NCBI GenBank assembly: GCA_034359265.1
Contig: CP136896.1
Location: forward strand, 11,501,501-11,565,500
Direction: 5' to 3'
From: Canna indica
Lineage: Eukaryota > Streptophyta > Magnoliopsida > Zingiberales > Cannaceae
DNA length: 64,000 bases
Below the pieces are notes generated by a model. That model ran no database searches. It had not been told where the DNA came from and was given only the letters and a program-made list of their open reading frames with translations. The position numbers and the translations under genes were made by a program. This document shows positions 33,846 to 47,084 of the stretch, piece by piece (the first letter of the stretch is position 1; each line of letters begins with the position of its first letter).

Positions 33846-36800
33846 ATGTCTTCCCTACTTGCCTCGAAGCCACTCCCCACCTCGTCGCCTGCCTCTTCAC
33901 CGTCTTCTCGGTTGGTCTTCCTCTTCTCCTCTCACTCTCGTTCCTCTCTTCTGCCGTTCTCCGTCGGCTTTCCGTTTTGGAACAGTAGAAGTTGCGGCTT
34001 GAGGCTCATCAGGGCCCATGATTCCGACGCTATCGCTTCCAGTGATGACTCCAAGCCCCAGAATGGAAATTTGGTACCTTCTTGAGATTTCTGTCATTTT
34101 TTGGTCGAGTTCTCACTCGTGAATTGTAAACTTCTTTGCTTATTGAGGTGTCATTTTGAATATTTGAATTTTAATAGCATAAAACACCCTATTTAAGGTC
34201 TTCATGCAAATGTGTTTGCTGTCTCTCATGTTGTAAATTGCGGTGCAGTTGTGGGAGTTTGGTACCGGGAAGAAGAAACCTTTCGGTAGGTTATATCTCT
34301 GTTTGTCATTTGTCATGGATGGATCGACATTTGAGGATTTTTGGGAATGCTCATTAAAAAATGATAGTTTTCAATTGACCGTGAATGGGTGTGCAAAAAA
34401 TCTTAAGGGAAGACTGCTTTCATTTAGAAATTCTTTTTACCTTCGTTCTTTGGTGGGAAAACCGAGGAAGCATAAGGCCATGTTTGATACAGGAAAAGTT
34501 TTCAAAGTTCCTTGGAAATGGATACGGAAATGATTTATGTTTTCACTTTCTCTATTACGAAACGTGCTTAGTATAAGAATTTAGACAAGTTCTCATAAAT
34601 GTGGGAGCAATGAAAAACTGTCTGCTATATGAAAGCTTCCCATTTTGTAGGAGTGAGATCCTGTGATATCCTAGTGGAAATCAAGAAAACAAGTTTGGTA
34701 ATAACTATTCCTAAATGATTTTAAATTTTATTAAAAGGAAATTTCGAAATGAAAATGTGATGTCTTTTCTCATTTTTACCTTTGCTTTTCTAAGTCTTTT
34801 CTATATGTTATCCACTTATCCTCATCTCCCTCCAAAATATTTTGCTCAGCACAATCTCCTACCAAGATCTTCACCCCCACTCATCATTCTCCTCTTCTTC
34901 CCCAAAACACCCAGCTCGGCCAAAATTATGCTTGACCTCCTTCCCGGATTAGCAGCAATAAGCTAAGCATCTTCTTTCACTCTGTTATCAGAAAAGAAAT
35001 TGAGATTTGCACTCTATTCTGGTGCTTTTGTAGCCACAAAAAAATGCATTTGGAGGATCTGGTGGACATTTATTGTAGTTTGACCATCAGTCTCATCATA
35101 TTTCTCTCTCTCTCTCTCCCCCCCCCCCCCCCCCAACAAAAAAAGTGAAGTGTTCTTAGACTTGATCTGGGTGGTTCTTTGATGAAATTATGCATCTATG
35201 CTTGTTTCCTTGTGTTAGTTTATCTTAATGAACTTATTATCCAAGTATATTTATAACTATTTGAGACATTGCTGATATATTTTATATTATTTCATTTCTA
35301 ATTAAAAAGAGAGGTATTTATGGTGTCACTAAAAGTAACTAATGTCATAAAAAACTATTGTGTTCACTGTTCAGCATTAGAAAAATGCAAGCATTCATAA
35401 TTAATGACAATAAAGAAAATGAATACATGAGAAAGTCTATCAATCAGTATGAAACCTACATAATGAAATGGTTGCACAAGTATACCATAATATAAAACAA
35501 ACTGACAAACTTCAATTCTTAATAACCATTACTTGTCGTTATGTCTCTAAACAAAACTTCAAACTAATTCCTTCTCACCTATGATATCTTCATAAAGAGG
35601 ATTATGTAGTTAGGCTTCTTAAACTTCAAGAGCAACAACTTATGCAACTATCTAATAGTTGGAGACATGCTTCTGGTATGTTCCATAAGTTATAGAAGCA
35701 TCTACTTTGTTGCACACCATAGCTAGACATAGAGATACTCGTGGGATAACTTTTTTGAGTTATATGCCTCTCCATCTTTACAATAGTTTTAAGAATAGAG
35801 GATTCCATCATAGTAGTCATGTTATGTGCTACCATTGTAAGCATGATACAGTCAATGTTAACTACTTTGTTCTTTGTCTTTCTCTGGTGACAACTTTGTC
35901 TTGGGCATTAGATTGCAACAACATCCTTACATCCTTCACTCCCTTACTGCCTAATTCAAAGCAATATGTTGAGGAATTAAAGTGATAATGGATTGAAGGA
36001 TATCCCTGTAAAATATGAGCAATCTGATGCCTCAAGTAAAGTTATTGCAAAAGAAAATACACAAAATAATGCAAATGACAATGCTTGTGTCTTGTGATGT
36101 TAGCACGTAGCATGACTACTATAATTGTATCCTCTAACCTTAAAACTATTGTGAAGTTTAAAAGCATGAAGAGACATAAAGTTGAAAGAAGTTATTCCAT
36201 AAGGTAGTCTTTGGTTGGATGGAATAGATGAGGAATGGAATAGTATTCCTTATGCCCCACTTATTCCCTTGTTTGGTTGCAACTTATTGACAAGGAATAG
36301 GTGGGACATAAAGAATAGATAAGGAATACTATTCCCCATGCATGGGGAATACTATTCCTTACCTCAACCCAAGGAAGAGTATTCTTTGTCTATTCCTTAT
36401 GATATTTTCCTATATTGTCCTTTAATATTTATAGTATTACATAATAATATAAAAAATTAAATTATTAAATTAATTTTAATAATTTCTTATCTTAAACATA
36501 TAATTATTATTTTATTATTAAATATTAAATATTATTTTAATAATAATTTTTTAAAGATTTAGTTTTATATGAAAATAAATAAATAATAGTTTTTATTATT
36601 TTACATTAATACATATTTTTATTAAGTTTTTATTAGTTAAAATAAATTATAATATAATCTATTATATTTTTAGAAGGGCATTTTGGTCATTTTTCTATAT
36701 TATCATTCAATATTTATAATAAAAATATAAAAATTAATTTTAATAATTACGTATCTTAAATAGATAATTATTATTTTATTATTAAATAATATTTTAATAA

Positions 36801-39800
36801 TTATTTTTGAAGATTCAATTATTTTTTATAAAAATAAAATAAATAATAGTGTTTTATTATTTTAAATTAATAAATTATTTTATATTGATCCATATTTTTA
36901 TTATGTTATTATTAATTAGAATATATTATAATATAATTTATTATATTTTTAGAAGGGCATTTTAGTCATTTTCCTTTCAATTTATTGTATATTCTTTATG
37001 TTAAATAAACAAAGTAAATATATTCAATTTTATTAAGAAAGATATTTTGGTCATTTAACTTTCTATTCCTTATCTATTCCTTGTGCTAACCAAACAAAGT
37101 AATTCTATTCTTGACCTATTTACAATGTCAACCAAACAAAGTAATATTATTCTTTATCTATTCCATTCCTTGTCTATTCCTATTCCTTACGAATTCACTC
37201 TATCCAACCAAACACACCCTAAGTGTTCCTATCCTTGACTTTGACGTGCAACTAATCGGTGCTTTTATTGAACTTATGGAGAGCATTGGAAGTGTATCTT
37301 GAGCTGCATATGTTGTTGCAGCTAAGAAGATTAAGGAGTACAACTATAGAAACCCTTCCATGAAGATGTCAAAGGCAAGCAGGAGGTATTCAGGTATTGG
37401 CTTGATGCTCTCCTAGTGTAGACAATGACATGCGGTTGCTATTAAGAGTTATAGTTGTTTGTTTGGTTTTTATTACTGGAATTGTAAAACCTTTCAATTA
37501 TGTGGGCTTTTAATGGTTGATGGACTTTGTTATGTTGTGTCACATTTTTATTGTTATTTACTAGGAATACTCATATGCTTTAATGTTGAACTCAACTTTT
37601 TTATCATTATTATGTTAGCTATATTTTTTAATTTATAGATTTATGCTTGTGTTCTCTCTCTCAAACATATAATATTTGTAGATCTATTTCTTATTTAAAA
37701 CCATGGATTTACTTTGAAGTTTGTGTATTTATTGTTTAAGTTTGTTTCTTATGATATGTTATTATATGAAACAAAATGATGGACTCTCAATACTCCAATA
37801 GTAAAATTGAAAAAACATCAATCTCATTATTGACTTCAAAAGCTTCTCATGTATGTAAAAACAAAGTTTTTTCTAGACTACTTATATGGACAAGTTTAAA
37901 AATTCTAGCACTAACACTTTGACGGCTTCCACATTGAAGGGTAATAAATTTCTAAAATTCATTTTAATTAAAAATAAAGCAATGTGAAATATTAGTTAGA
38001 TTAGATCTGTTTTTTTTATTATATCAAACTTGTCTTATAATTTCAAAAATGGCTAGTGCCTAGATAAATAGTTTATAAATTTGTGCTTCTGTAATAAAAA
38101 ATATCATCAATGCCCAAACAATTAAAATAGATAGATAAGTTGATTAAGAATGGAACTACCACAAAATATACGAGCATAGATACATAGTACAAATAGTTCT
38201 AGGAGAATTTCTTGATGCTTATTTTAGGAGATCAATTCATGTAGTTTAATGTTACAAATTATAAATCTATCTTAAACTTTCTTCTTAGTAGGCAGAAAAA
38301 AATTCTTCACATCAAGCTTTTTCTTGGGTATTCATTCATGAACTTGCCACCCATTCTCTGCTCCTTTTCCTTTTTTTTGTGCACCTATGCCATTTCATTA
38401 ATTTGGACTTTGCATCAGTGACCTGCTCGCCGCAGTTGATGTTCTGCTTTTTATTTCTTCTCTTTTTTGCACTGGAACCATTTCATTAATTTAGTTTTTG
38501 CATCTGTGACCTGCTTGTGACAATTGCTGTTGTTTACTAGAGATCTTTTGTCATTTTGTGATGTCTTGGTTTACTTATGCTTTCTAGGTTGCCTTTCATC
38601 ATCACCACTCCATCTGAGAATACCTCCCTGCCACATTGAAGTTGTTTGAAAATTTTAAGTTTTATGTACTTTCTGGAAAATTTAAGCAATCACATTTTGC
38701 CTGGCATAATTGCATCTGATTGAGTTATTGGTTTCAGATTCCAGTAATTAAATTAGCAAGTAGCAAAAGTTAGATAAAACACATACTAATTTATAAAGTA
38801 AACAGATAAACTTATGATCAGTTTCCACTTGCATATACACATTCATTGTCCTTCGTCACTAACTTAAATTCTTCTAGGTGGTTACTGTTTTTCGCATATT
38901 CCCATTGTAGTTAAAATTTTGAGGCAATTGTAGCTTAGTAACAGACGTCAGTCAAATTTTCATAAACAATGAGAGGGATGAGGTTCCATCCACATGGGAG
39001 CTACCTTGTTATTATTATGTCATTTTCTTTTCTATGTATGGACTTGATCATTCATATAGAATAGTTTATAAGCTTCTCAATGAAAATGGGGCTGACTTGT
39101 TAAAAGTCTACCTGTGGACTTGTGATCCATAAATTACATTACCTGTTTAAAGATGGTGATCCTTTTATTGCACAAAGTTCTCAGCCTACTAGTTCAATTA
39201 TTGTAAAAATATAAGTTATAGCAGTTTTATTTTTAATTTGACATGACTATATTTTCTCCTGCAAAGTGCATACAACTCATCTATATTTTAATTACAAACT
39301 ATCAATGACTCGTCTATTTGAGTTAGAAAAGTTTCAAAACTTAGTTGCACTCTTGAGAAAGCCATCCCTTTCTAGATTTTTCTGAACATAAGTTTGATAG
39401 ATTATGTCTGAAGCACAAGTGAAGAAATTCTATGAAATTGAAGTTCAGAAAATTTGGTAAGTTCGTTATTGCCATCCATAATGCCTATCCACAATTTGGT
39501 GAAACTTATTTCCCCTTTGATGACATTCCTCATGCTTCTTCCCAAGAGGTTATCTCTGGCTTACACTCATTGTTTATCTTTTCTATATTTTATTTCTATT
39601 CATTTTTTTTGCCTATATGCAAGATAACACAATTACTCTCTTGCATTCACAAATTTCAAGTGTTTTTTTGTTCCATTACTGGCTCATATTCTTGAAGTTG
39701 GAACTGCATGGTATGCCATGGGCACTACATTTGCAGATTGGTTCAATCTTTTGAGTCAATGAAACCTGAGTACTTCTGATTCCTATCATCTGTATGCTGA

Positions 39801-42800
39801 GGTTATTAAGCTTGCAGCTACATACTACAAACAGTTTCAGTTAAATTATCTCATACATTTTTTAGGTGCTTGTTTGTTCCAATTTGTTTGATGGATATTT
39901 CTAAAATGCATTGTTTCCTAGAGTTGATGGTGTATTATTAGAATATTGAGCTATTTGGTGAGAGTGATCTTGTGATTGTATACATGTCTTCTAAATTTAA
40001 GTTTGCATAATTCTGGTTTTATAATATTTCTCAGCCCAAGAACAGGAGGGATGTTCTCTTGGAATATGTAAGAAATGTTCAGCCAGAGTTTATGGAGTTA
40101 TTTACGGAAAGGGCACCAAAACAGGCAAGCTATCCTCTAAAGTTTTGTAATTACCATTTTCCTTTGTTATAATTTAGGAGTTATCCTTCATCAGTAACTT
40201 GTTCTAAAATATCCAATGCATTGTGTAGTGTGCATTTCATTTTACTCTCTGTGATGAGTGGAACTGAAAAAAAGTCATTGTTATTTTTAGATCTTGATTT
40301 CCTTACCATAATTTTATTTTCCATTTACTCATGAAGGTTGTTGATGCCATGCGTCAGACTGTGACAAACATGATTGGATCACTCCCACCTAAATTCTTTT
40401 CAGTGACTGTTACTACTGTATGGTACTTTGATTCAAATTCTTTTATCTTTTCCCTTTTGTAACAAAAAACATCAGCGATATAATGTTTGTGGAGTGGTCG
40501 TTCTCTTGATGGTTTTGTGCAATCATGACTTGGTAGCTAATTTTTATTTGCACTTTGTTCTGGATCCAGGTAGCAGAAAACCTGGCACAGCTTATGTATA
40601 GTGTTATGATGACTGGTTACATGTTTAGGAATGCACAATACCGTTTGGAGTTGCAGCAAAGTCTAGAGCAGATCGCCCTTCCTGATCCAGAAGAGAAGAA
40701 TGTACGTCTCTTGCGCATTAAAATTTACATATAGTGTAGGTTTTTGATACCTCTGGTGCTTTTGATTCTGTTATGTTCCTATTTTTAAGAATATATTTTC
40801 TTTTTCTTTTGGTTGAACTTATAATTTCGAATTATGTGTTGTCTAACATTCTTTGTCTCTGATCCTTGAGTTGTGTGGAACATCCATTATAGTCAATTGG
40901 CATTGTTTCTCATGTGCCTTCTAGGGTTCTTCAATGTTGCTACCAGAACAATATTGACTAAAATTTTAGATCTTGAGCAATTTGGATTGTTGTTCCAATA
41001 AAGGCTGTAACTAGAAAGTAAAAGAAGCTAATATTTGTTTAGTTTAGTTTAGTGTGGTTTAGCTTTTTTAATTTATCCTGTTCAAGTTTGTTACCTACCT
41101 CCTAATCAGCATCCTAATGTTTATTGAGTTTGGTATGGAATCATTTGCTTGCTTGTGTTCATCATTTCCCTCTTGAATGGTGTAGGAGGCTTCAGATTAT
41201 GCACCTGGTTCACAGAAGAAAGTGACTGGAGAAGTAATTAGGTGGAACAAAATTACTGGCTCTGAAAAAATGGATGCTGTGAAATACATAGAATATCTTG
41301 AAGCAGAAATTGAAGAACTGAACCGCCAAGTAGCAAGGAGGTCCGCCAATGGACAGAATGAACTTTTGGAATATCTAAAATCCCTTGAACCTCAAAATTT
41401 GAAGGTAACTACTATTGTTGCATACATGCTTGATACATTATTGCTTCTGAAACTTTGCAGTACACTCAAGTAAATCCCATTGAAATAAATGATTGGCAGT
41501 TATTGGTGTAGCTATTTATAGCTGTAATATCTTTCTATTTCTATGGTGTCAAAATCTTTATGGACTGATGATGAGGAGTATGGGTATGGTAATTACTTAG
41601 GTGCCGTTTAGTGAAACTGAAAACTTGGTTTCGAAAACTTAGTTTTGGTTTCTAGTTTTCAGTCTTAGTTAATGAAAACAACATCAGTTTTAGTTAGTTG
41701 TAATCAGTGAATATTTATTTGGTTATAAAAAATAATATTAATTTTCTTTGAACATTTTTAGTAGTAATTAAATGTTTAGTTAGTTTACAAAATTAAATAT
41801 TTGCTAATATCGTTATAAAATATTTATATGATTTAATTAATTAAATTATTGATTATTTAAGATTTTTTTGTTCAATTAGATATAAAAATTAATTAATAGT
41901 TATTATAAAATTTCAAAAAAAAAGTCCAATGGTCTAAGATTAGTTTTGATTAAATTATAAATAGATCAACTTTAAGAAAATTAAGTTATTTAAAATTTGG
42001 GTTTGAGTTAAATATAATTGGTTTAATTAATTTGTAAATTAAGATAATAGTTTGAGTTGAAAATGATGATTTAAAAAAAAAAATAGATATAGTTTGATTT
42101 ATTTTTAAATTAATTAATTTTAGAAAAAAATATATTTATAATTACAAAGTTGTCATTGTATTTTGATAACGAAACCGACCGTCTCAAAACCACATAAAAC
42201 AACATTCTGATGTTTTCATTTTTATTAAGAAAACTGGTTTCGTTTTCATTCTGGTTTCGATTCATTTTCATGAAAACACTAAACTAAACACGTTTTCGTA
42301 AGCAATTTTGGTTTCAGCGAGATCGAAACAATGAAAACAAACTTGGTTTCGCTAACCAAACAGACCCTTAAAGTTCAAGTTGTGTAATGCTTTGCTGAAC
42401 CCAAAAGGATAATGAAAAAGGATAATGAAATTTCTAAAATTTCAACCCGACCCGACCCGAAAAAGGATAATGAAATTTCTAAAATTTCAACCCGACCCGA
42501 CCTGACCCGAGTTACCCGAATAACCCAACCCGAATTGAATTTTTGGGTCGGTTTTTTCGGGTTATTCAGGTTGGTTCGGGTTTTGCTCACCCCTACTCTA
42601 AACCATGTTATTCATAGACTTGATTGAAATGCTTGAAATATTCATAACAAAGCATGGTTTCCTAACAAACTAAAATACAACACCTGAAGTTTGAATAAAA
42701 TATAAAAATTGTCACAGAGACTTTGTAGTTCTTCGGCGCCCTTTCAATAGAGTTTAAGAGACAATATGAGAGTTTGAGCGAAATATAGGGAGTATAAACA

Positions 42801-44814
42801 GACCCTTAACAGTTTTGGGAGAGTAAGAGAGTGTAGGTGAATGTTTGAGGGGTTTGGATCATAATCCTCCCTCCCTCCAAAAACCAGCTGAACAGTAAAG
42901 GACTAAATTAGCCGTTTGGGACCGGTTGGAAACATGCCTCAACTATAAAAATAGCCGTTGGGCATGTATCGAGCGGTACATGCCCTGTATCGAGCAGTAC
43001 CGACCTGGTACACCTGGTACCAGGCATGTACTGCCCTGTACCGAGCTGTACTAGGATGTACGGGTACTGATTTTTTTGGAAAACTAGTAAATACCGACCG
43101 TACCGGTACAGTATTTGATACCATGGTTTATAGATTTTTAATTCAAACTTATAGGTAAGTTCAAATCAACATTCAAAATTTCAAACATTTAGTATCCATG
43201 TGCTATGGGATTTTCTCTCCCAAGAGGTAGGATATTAAGTGGGAACAACTTTCCCACCCAGGTGATGAATGGGGATATAGTAACTTTCTTGACGTCTTAA
43301 CTTTCCTAGGAGTAAGAACTCTGAAACCAAGCAAGGCTAGGTTTAGGCGCGTGCACAAATAACAAGCATGATATAGGGATATAAGGCATTCATCTATTGC
43401 AAGTGGCTGTAAATTCTTCCATGAGATCTTCCTAGTGGATCAGCAACAACTCAATAACAAAATACTAGAATGAGCCATTCCTGAAGGCCCCTTATAGGCA
43501 GATTTCTTTTCTCTGCTGTGCGAAAACCTTTACCTCTGCGAATATATCGTGACTATCTTTCTTTGTGCTTAAGAAAACAAGCATTTATTCTAGTTTGTGC
43601 TTAATTACCATGAAACTGGAGGAACTGGAACACATTTGCATATTCTGATATGACCAGTAAATCTTCTTTTTCACTTGAGAGGACTGGCTTTACATTATAC
43701 CATGCTAGCCACCCAGATTATAAAGAGGTTGTTTTCATGACTTGAAATGTTTGCCAACCAATTAGTAAAGGATCAAGATATCATAGAACATAAGCTCACC
43801 GCATATCAGGTATATGCTGTATGAGGAACCATATATCTTAGTGCATACTTCCTTGCTACTACTCTTTCTCATTTTTGAAAGCTGTAGCACATAAATAACC
43901 TGTCACTGGAATTGTATGTGCATGGACTTAAGCTTGTCCTGTATTTCAGGCTGACTTTTGGTGATAGTTCTAATCATCATTAAGTTCATCAAAGTTTCTA
44001 TGATCAGGATTCAAGAATAAAGTTTTTTTTCTTTGTTGGATCCTTCACTCAGCATTTAGTTCAGTTCGACCATAACCTTGATGAGTTGATGTATCTTTTC
44101 AAGTATCTGCATAATAACTAAGTTTTATGCTAAATTTATGCAGGACTTGACAAGCAGTGCTGGAGAAGATGTTGTTTTTGCTATGAACACTTTCATTAAG
44201 CGTCTTCTATCAGTGTCTGATCCTACACAGATGAAGGTCTCGTTCTATTATAACTATTCAATTTCCATTTTGTTCTATGATTATAATCAGAAATTTATAT
44301 TTGAAAATAATATTAAATCATTGGTTGTCATGAAAATTTTTCATAATATAATTCTGAGCCATTGTTTTCATATACCAAGGTGATGAAGTTTGGTTTTAAG
44401 TAAGCACAGCATTTTTACACTAACAATAAGAGGAAGAAAAGGCCTAGTTGGCTACTTCAGGTCAAGTTATTAATTTCTTAGAATAAAGTTTAACCTGATG
44501 ATAAAATTCAGCTATTCTTTTAAGCAAGTTTCAAGGTTGTATAACTCTTATTATCATGATAAACTTTATCTCAGTAACTTCAACTCTGTGATCGACTTAC
44601 TATTCTCTCTTTTTTTTCAATAGTTAATGCTTATTCTTGTGTTCTTCAGACATCAGTAACAGAAACAAGTGCTCCTCAACTTGCCAATCTTTTATTTTGG
44701 CTGATGGTAGTTGGCTATAGTGTTCGCAACATCGAAGTTCGCTTTGACATGGAAAGAGTTCTGCTTGGTACTCCACCCAAGCTTGCTGAGTTACCAGCTG
44801 GGGAGATCATCTAA
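33846..44814 (+). CDS. Plastid-targeted DUF760 family protein (At1g63610-like)
   Basis: Exon 1 33846-34073 (76 aa, Ser/Leu/Pro-rich transit peptide) and exon 2 34249-34285 (LWEFGTGKKKPFG) are followed, after a gap, by exons 40035-40124, 40337-40417, 40570-40701, 41186-41404, 44144-44236 and 44650-44814 (stop TAA 44812-44814). The last six are in phase and give RRDVLLEYVRNVQPEFMELF, SVMMTGYMFRNAQYRLELQQ, a coiled IEYLEAEIEELNRQV, EDVVFAMNTFIKRLLSVSD and VVGYSVRNIEVRFDMERVL. The two 'M-tGY--RN-' segments mark two DUF760 halves. Exon 2 ends in phase 1 and the next known exon starts in phase 0, so one small exon between 34286 and 40034 is unidentified. The intron after 40124 has a GC donor (ACAG/GCAAGC). 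The family is plastid and poorly characterised; a relative is the UV-B-induced At3g17800. Confidence 0.9.
35107..35137. repeat. (CT)n/(C)n simple repeat in an intron
   Basis: CT repeats run directly into a long C homopolymer within the large DUF760 intron. Confidence 0.9.
36203..37219. mobile_element. PIF/Harbinger-type element in a DUF760 intron
   Basis: Ends GGTAGTCTTTGGTTGGAT and, reversed, GGGTGTGTTTGGTTGGAT; flanks TAA (36200-36202, 37220-37222), the 3-bp Harbinger target. Subterminal regions are full of ATTCCTTATCTATTCC motifs in both orientations, including a central CCCCATGCATGGGG palindrome at about 36334. The AT-rich interior is duplicated in tandem (36411-36692 and 36693-36971, each ending GAAGGGCATTTTGGTCATTT). 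No transposase. Confidence 0.82.
41600..42367. mobile_element. PIF/Harbinger-type MITE in a DUF760 intron
   Basis: Ends GGTGCCGTTTAGTGAAACTG and, reversed, GGGTCTGTTTGGTTAGCGAA, with mirrored GAAAACTTGGTTTCG blocks. Flanks TTA at 41597-41599 and 42368-42370. The 768-bp AT-rich body has no transposase. It sits between the exons ending 41404 and starting 44144. Confidence 0.78.
42412..42596. mobile_element. Truncated hAT-family end in a DUF760 intron
   Basis: The right terminus TTTTGCTCACCCCTA matches the hAT family. Inside, an approximately 46-bp unit beginning AAAAAGGATAATGAAATTTC and containing AACCCGACCCGACC is repeated twice. The left terminus is absent. Confidence 0.6.
42915..43135. repeat. 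CGGTAC-rich palindromic repeat, second copy
   Basis: Alternating GTACCG/CGGTAC, GGTACACCTGGTACC and GTACCGAGC motifs, ending TGATACCATGGTTT. It shares vocabulary and the CCATGG end with 16690-16950. Confidence 0.6.
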
Positions 44815-45149
44815 AGATACAGTTAAGTGAGGTCAATCAAACAAGTGCAATGCCATGACATTATACTCCAGATCTTAGAGGTAACACATTGATCTTCCCT
44901 GTCATGTGTACATTAATAGTAGAAAAGAGGCATGAAGAGGGCTAGGCATTTGGATAAAAATTGTTTTAGATTCACAACAGTGATGTATGAGTTAAATTAT
45001 GTTAATGATACAATAGAAATTTAAGTTCGAATACTAGAGTTTGTTCTCAGTCAATGCCAATGTAATCTGATAAGCTTTGTCAAAGCAGATCTGCCTTGCT
45101 CAAAAGTGCTTCTTCTGTGAGTTATATATTAATGAGTATTGAATGGGTG

Positions 45150-45965
45150 ATTTTTTCCTGAACAACTTTTTTGGAAATTTCCTAAACCGGATTAGGGACT
45201 TCAAATTCTCAGAAATGAAATATGAAAAAAATCTAGAATGGTATACCATTCTTAACATTTCCACCCTATCACCCCGTTCGGAGCGTTAAAACTCTTGAAT
45301 TGGTCATATTTTACTAAAAGAATTGATAATTTTTTTTTAAAATAAATAATTCATGAAAAATATTATAATTGATATGAGACTTGTGTATCATATTTTTTTT
45401 ATTATACAAGAGTTTTATTGTAACTCTTGAACCCATCAAAACTCTTAGATATGATTATATCTTATTGAAAAAATTAGATAAAATTTTAAAAAATATGAAT
45501 AATTTGAGAAAAGTTATAACTTATATAGGATATGCATATCATCAATTTCTTTTTACAAGAATTTCACTTAGTTCAAGAGTTTCATCTAAACTCTTGAACA
45601 TGTTATAATTGATATGGGACATGCATATCATCGTATCTTTTATTGTACAAGTGTTCTACCAAAACTTGTGAATTGGGTTCAAGAATTTCACCGAAACTCT
45701 TGTGCATGATCATATCTCATGATGATCCACGCACCTCATATCAGTTTTAATATTTTTCATGAACTATTCATATTTTCTTGAAATTTTATCAAGTTTTTTT
45801 AGTGAAATATGACCCGTTCAAGAGTTTTGGATGGTAACAGGTGATCAGTTGGAAAAGTTCACTAAAGATTATTTTTGAATTTTTTTCATATTTTATTTCG
45901 GTTCTAGGAATTTAGAGGTCCCCAGTCCAGGTTTGCGAATTTCTAAAAGTATTATTCCGAATTAT
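45150..45965. mobile_element. Foldback element, copy 1
   Basis: Left arm begins near 45155 (CTAAACCGGATTAGGGACTT) and right arm ends near 45965 (reversed: CAAACCTGGACTGGGGACCT). Both then pass through ATTC...GAAATATGAAAAAAAT, a CCAAAACTCTTGAA-like tract and GTCATATTTTACTAAAA. The centre has repeated AACTCTTGAAC...TTATAATTGATATGGGACATGCATATCAT units in both orientations. No coding sequence. The same organisation is seen at 47085/57150. Confidence 0.72.
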
Positions 45966-47084
45966 GGAAATTAATATCAGGGCAAATCTTCCTTGTTGTC
46001 AAGCAAGGTTTTTTCAGGGCCTATTGATAAGGATAGTTATTATAAATATTACTATTATTAGGGATGGCATTTGGGCGTTGGTAATCCAACCAAGCAATTT
46101 GCAAAAATGAACTGGTTTTGATTTCATTTTAAATATATCTCTGATATTTGGTGTCCAAATTTGGTTAATATTTAATAAAATATAATAAAATATGTGTTTA
46201 TAAGTTATGATGTAAGGTAAGCTAATGAGGTTAAGAAACTATTTAGTTTGCAGTATAAAATTGAAAAAAAAATAAGAATTAAGATGGAATATAAATAGAT
46301 AATCAATAAAATAGATAAGGAATAGTCATTTCAATATTTAATTTATATTAAAATAGAGTAGAACTGTCATGAAAATTATAATAAATAGACATACGTATCT
46401 CCAAATGGTAACTATATATTAATCATATCTATAAGTATTATAATCCTAATTTGAATAACAATAAATTAAAATATTTCAATAATACATAAAATACAGCATA
46501 AATTTAAATTTAAATAATATTAAAAATCACATAGTATTCTTTTAAAAATTACAATTGATTAACTTTAAAATAATAAAACACAAATATTTCTATATTTAGT
46601 CATCATTAGATTATTAGGTTTAGATAAAATTAATTTATAATTAAGAGGTGATAGTGGAAAAAAATATACACTTATTCCTAATCGTTCAAGATTATTCGAG
46701 AAATATACATTCTTAGGGATTGAAATTAGGAATAATTAATCTTGATTATTAAGTCCTAATTTATTGGCATTCTCTAAAGTTCCAACAGAAACCGTTACAT
46801 AACTTGCACGTTCTAAATTGCGAGGTCAAGTCCACAAAAAATTCAAAATTAATATGAATTAATTAAGTTCGTAATTAGTGTACCAAAAAATCTCTATAAA
46901 AAAGTGCTGCTGTAAAACCAATTTGCATTGGGTTAAATTTATTTTTACAAATTTTATATCATGAACTAATTATGTGATACTTTTCATTTAAATTTTATAT
47001 GGTTTTTGATGAATTGGGAGAATTTATGTCAAACTAAAATAAAAATCTAAAAATTCAAAAATTAAAGAGCGATCTCTCTGATCC
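45966..47084. other. AT-rich intergenic DNA with a hAT end fragment
   Basis: No gene. A TTAGGGATGGCATTTGGGCG terminus at about 46066 resembles the TAGGGATGGCAA hAT family, but the rest has decayed. The remainder is AT-rich without clear repeats. Confidence 0.4.

Noticed and set aside
34243..34533. 96-codon frame extending DUF760 exon 2
   Set aside because: Only the first 13 codons match the expected protein. The strong donor at 34285/34286 (G/GTAGGT) and loss of similarity afterwards point to intron read-through.
35626..35985. Frames in the first part of the large DUF760 intron
   Set aside because: A CYHCKH tract hints at a retroelement zinc knuckle, but the rest has no recognisable motif and overlapping frames exist on both strands; too weak to call.
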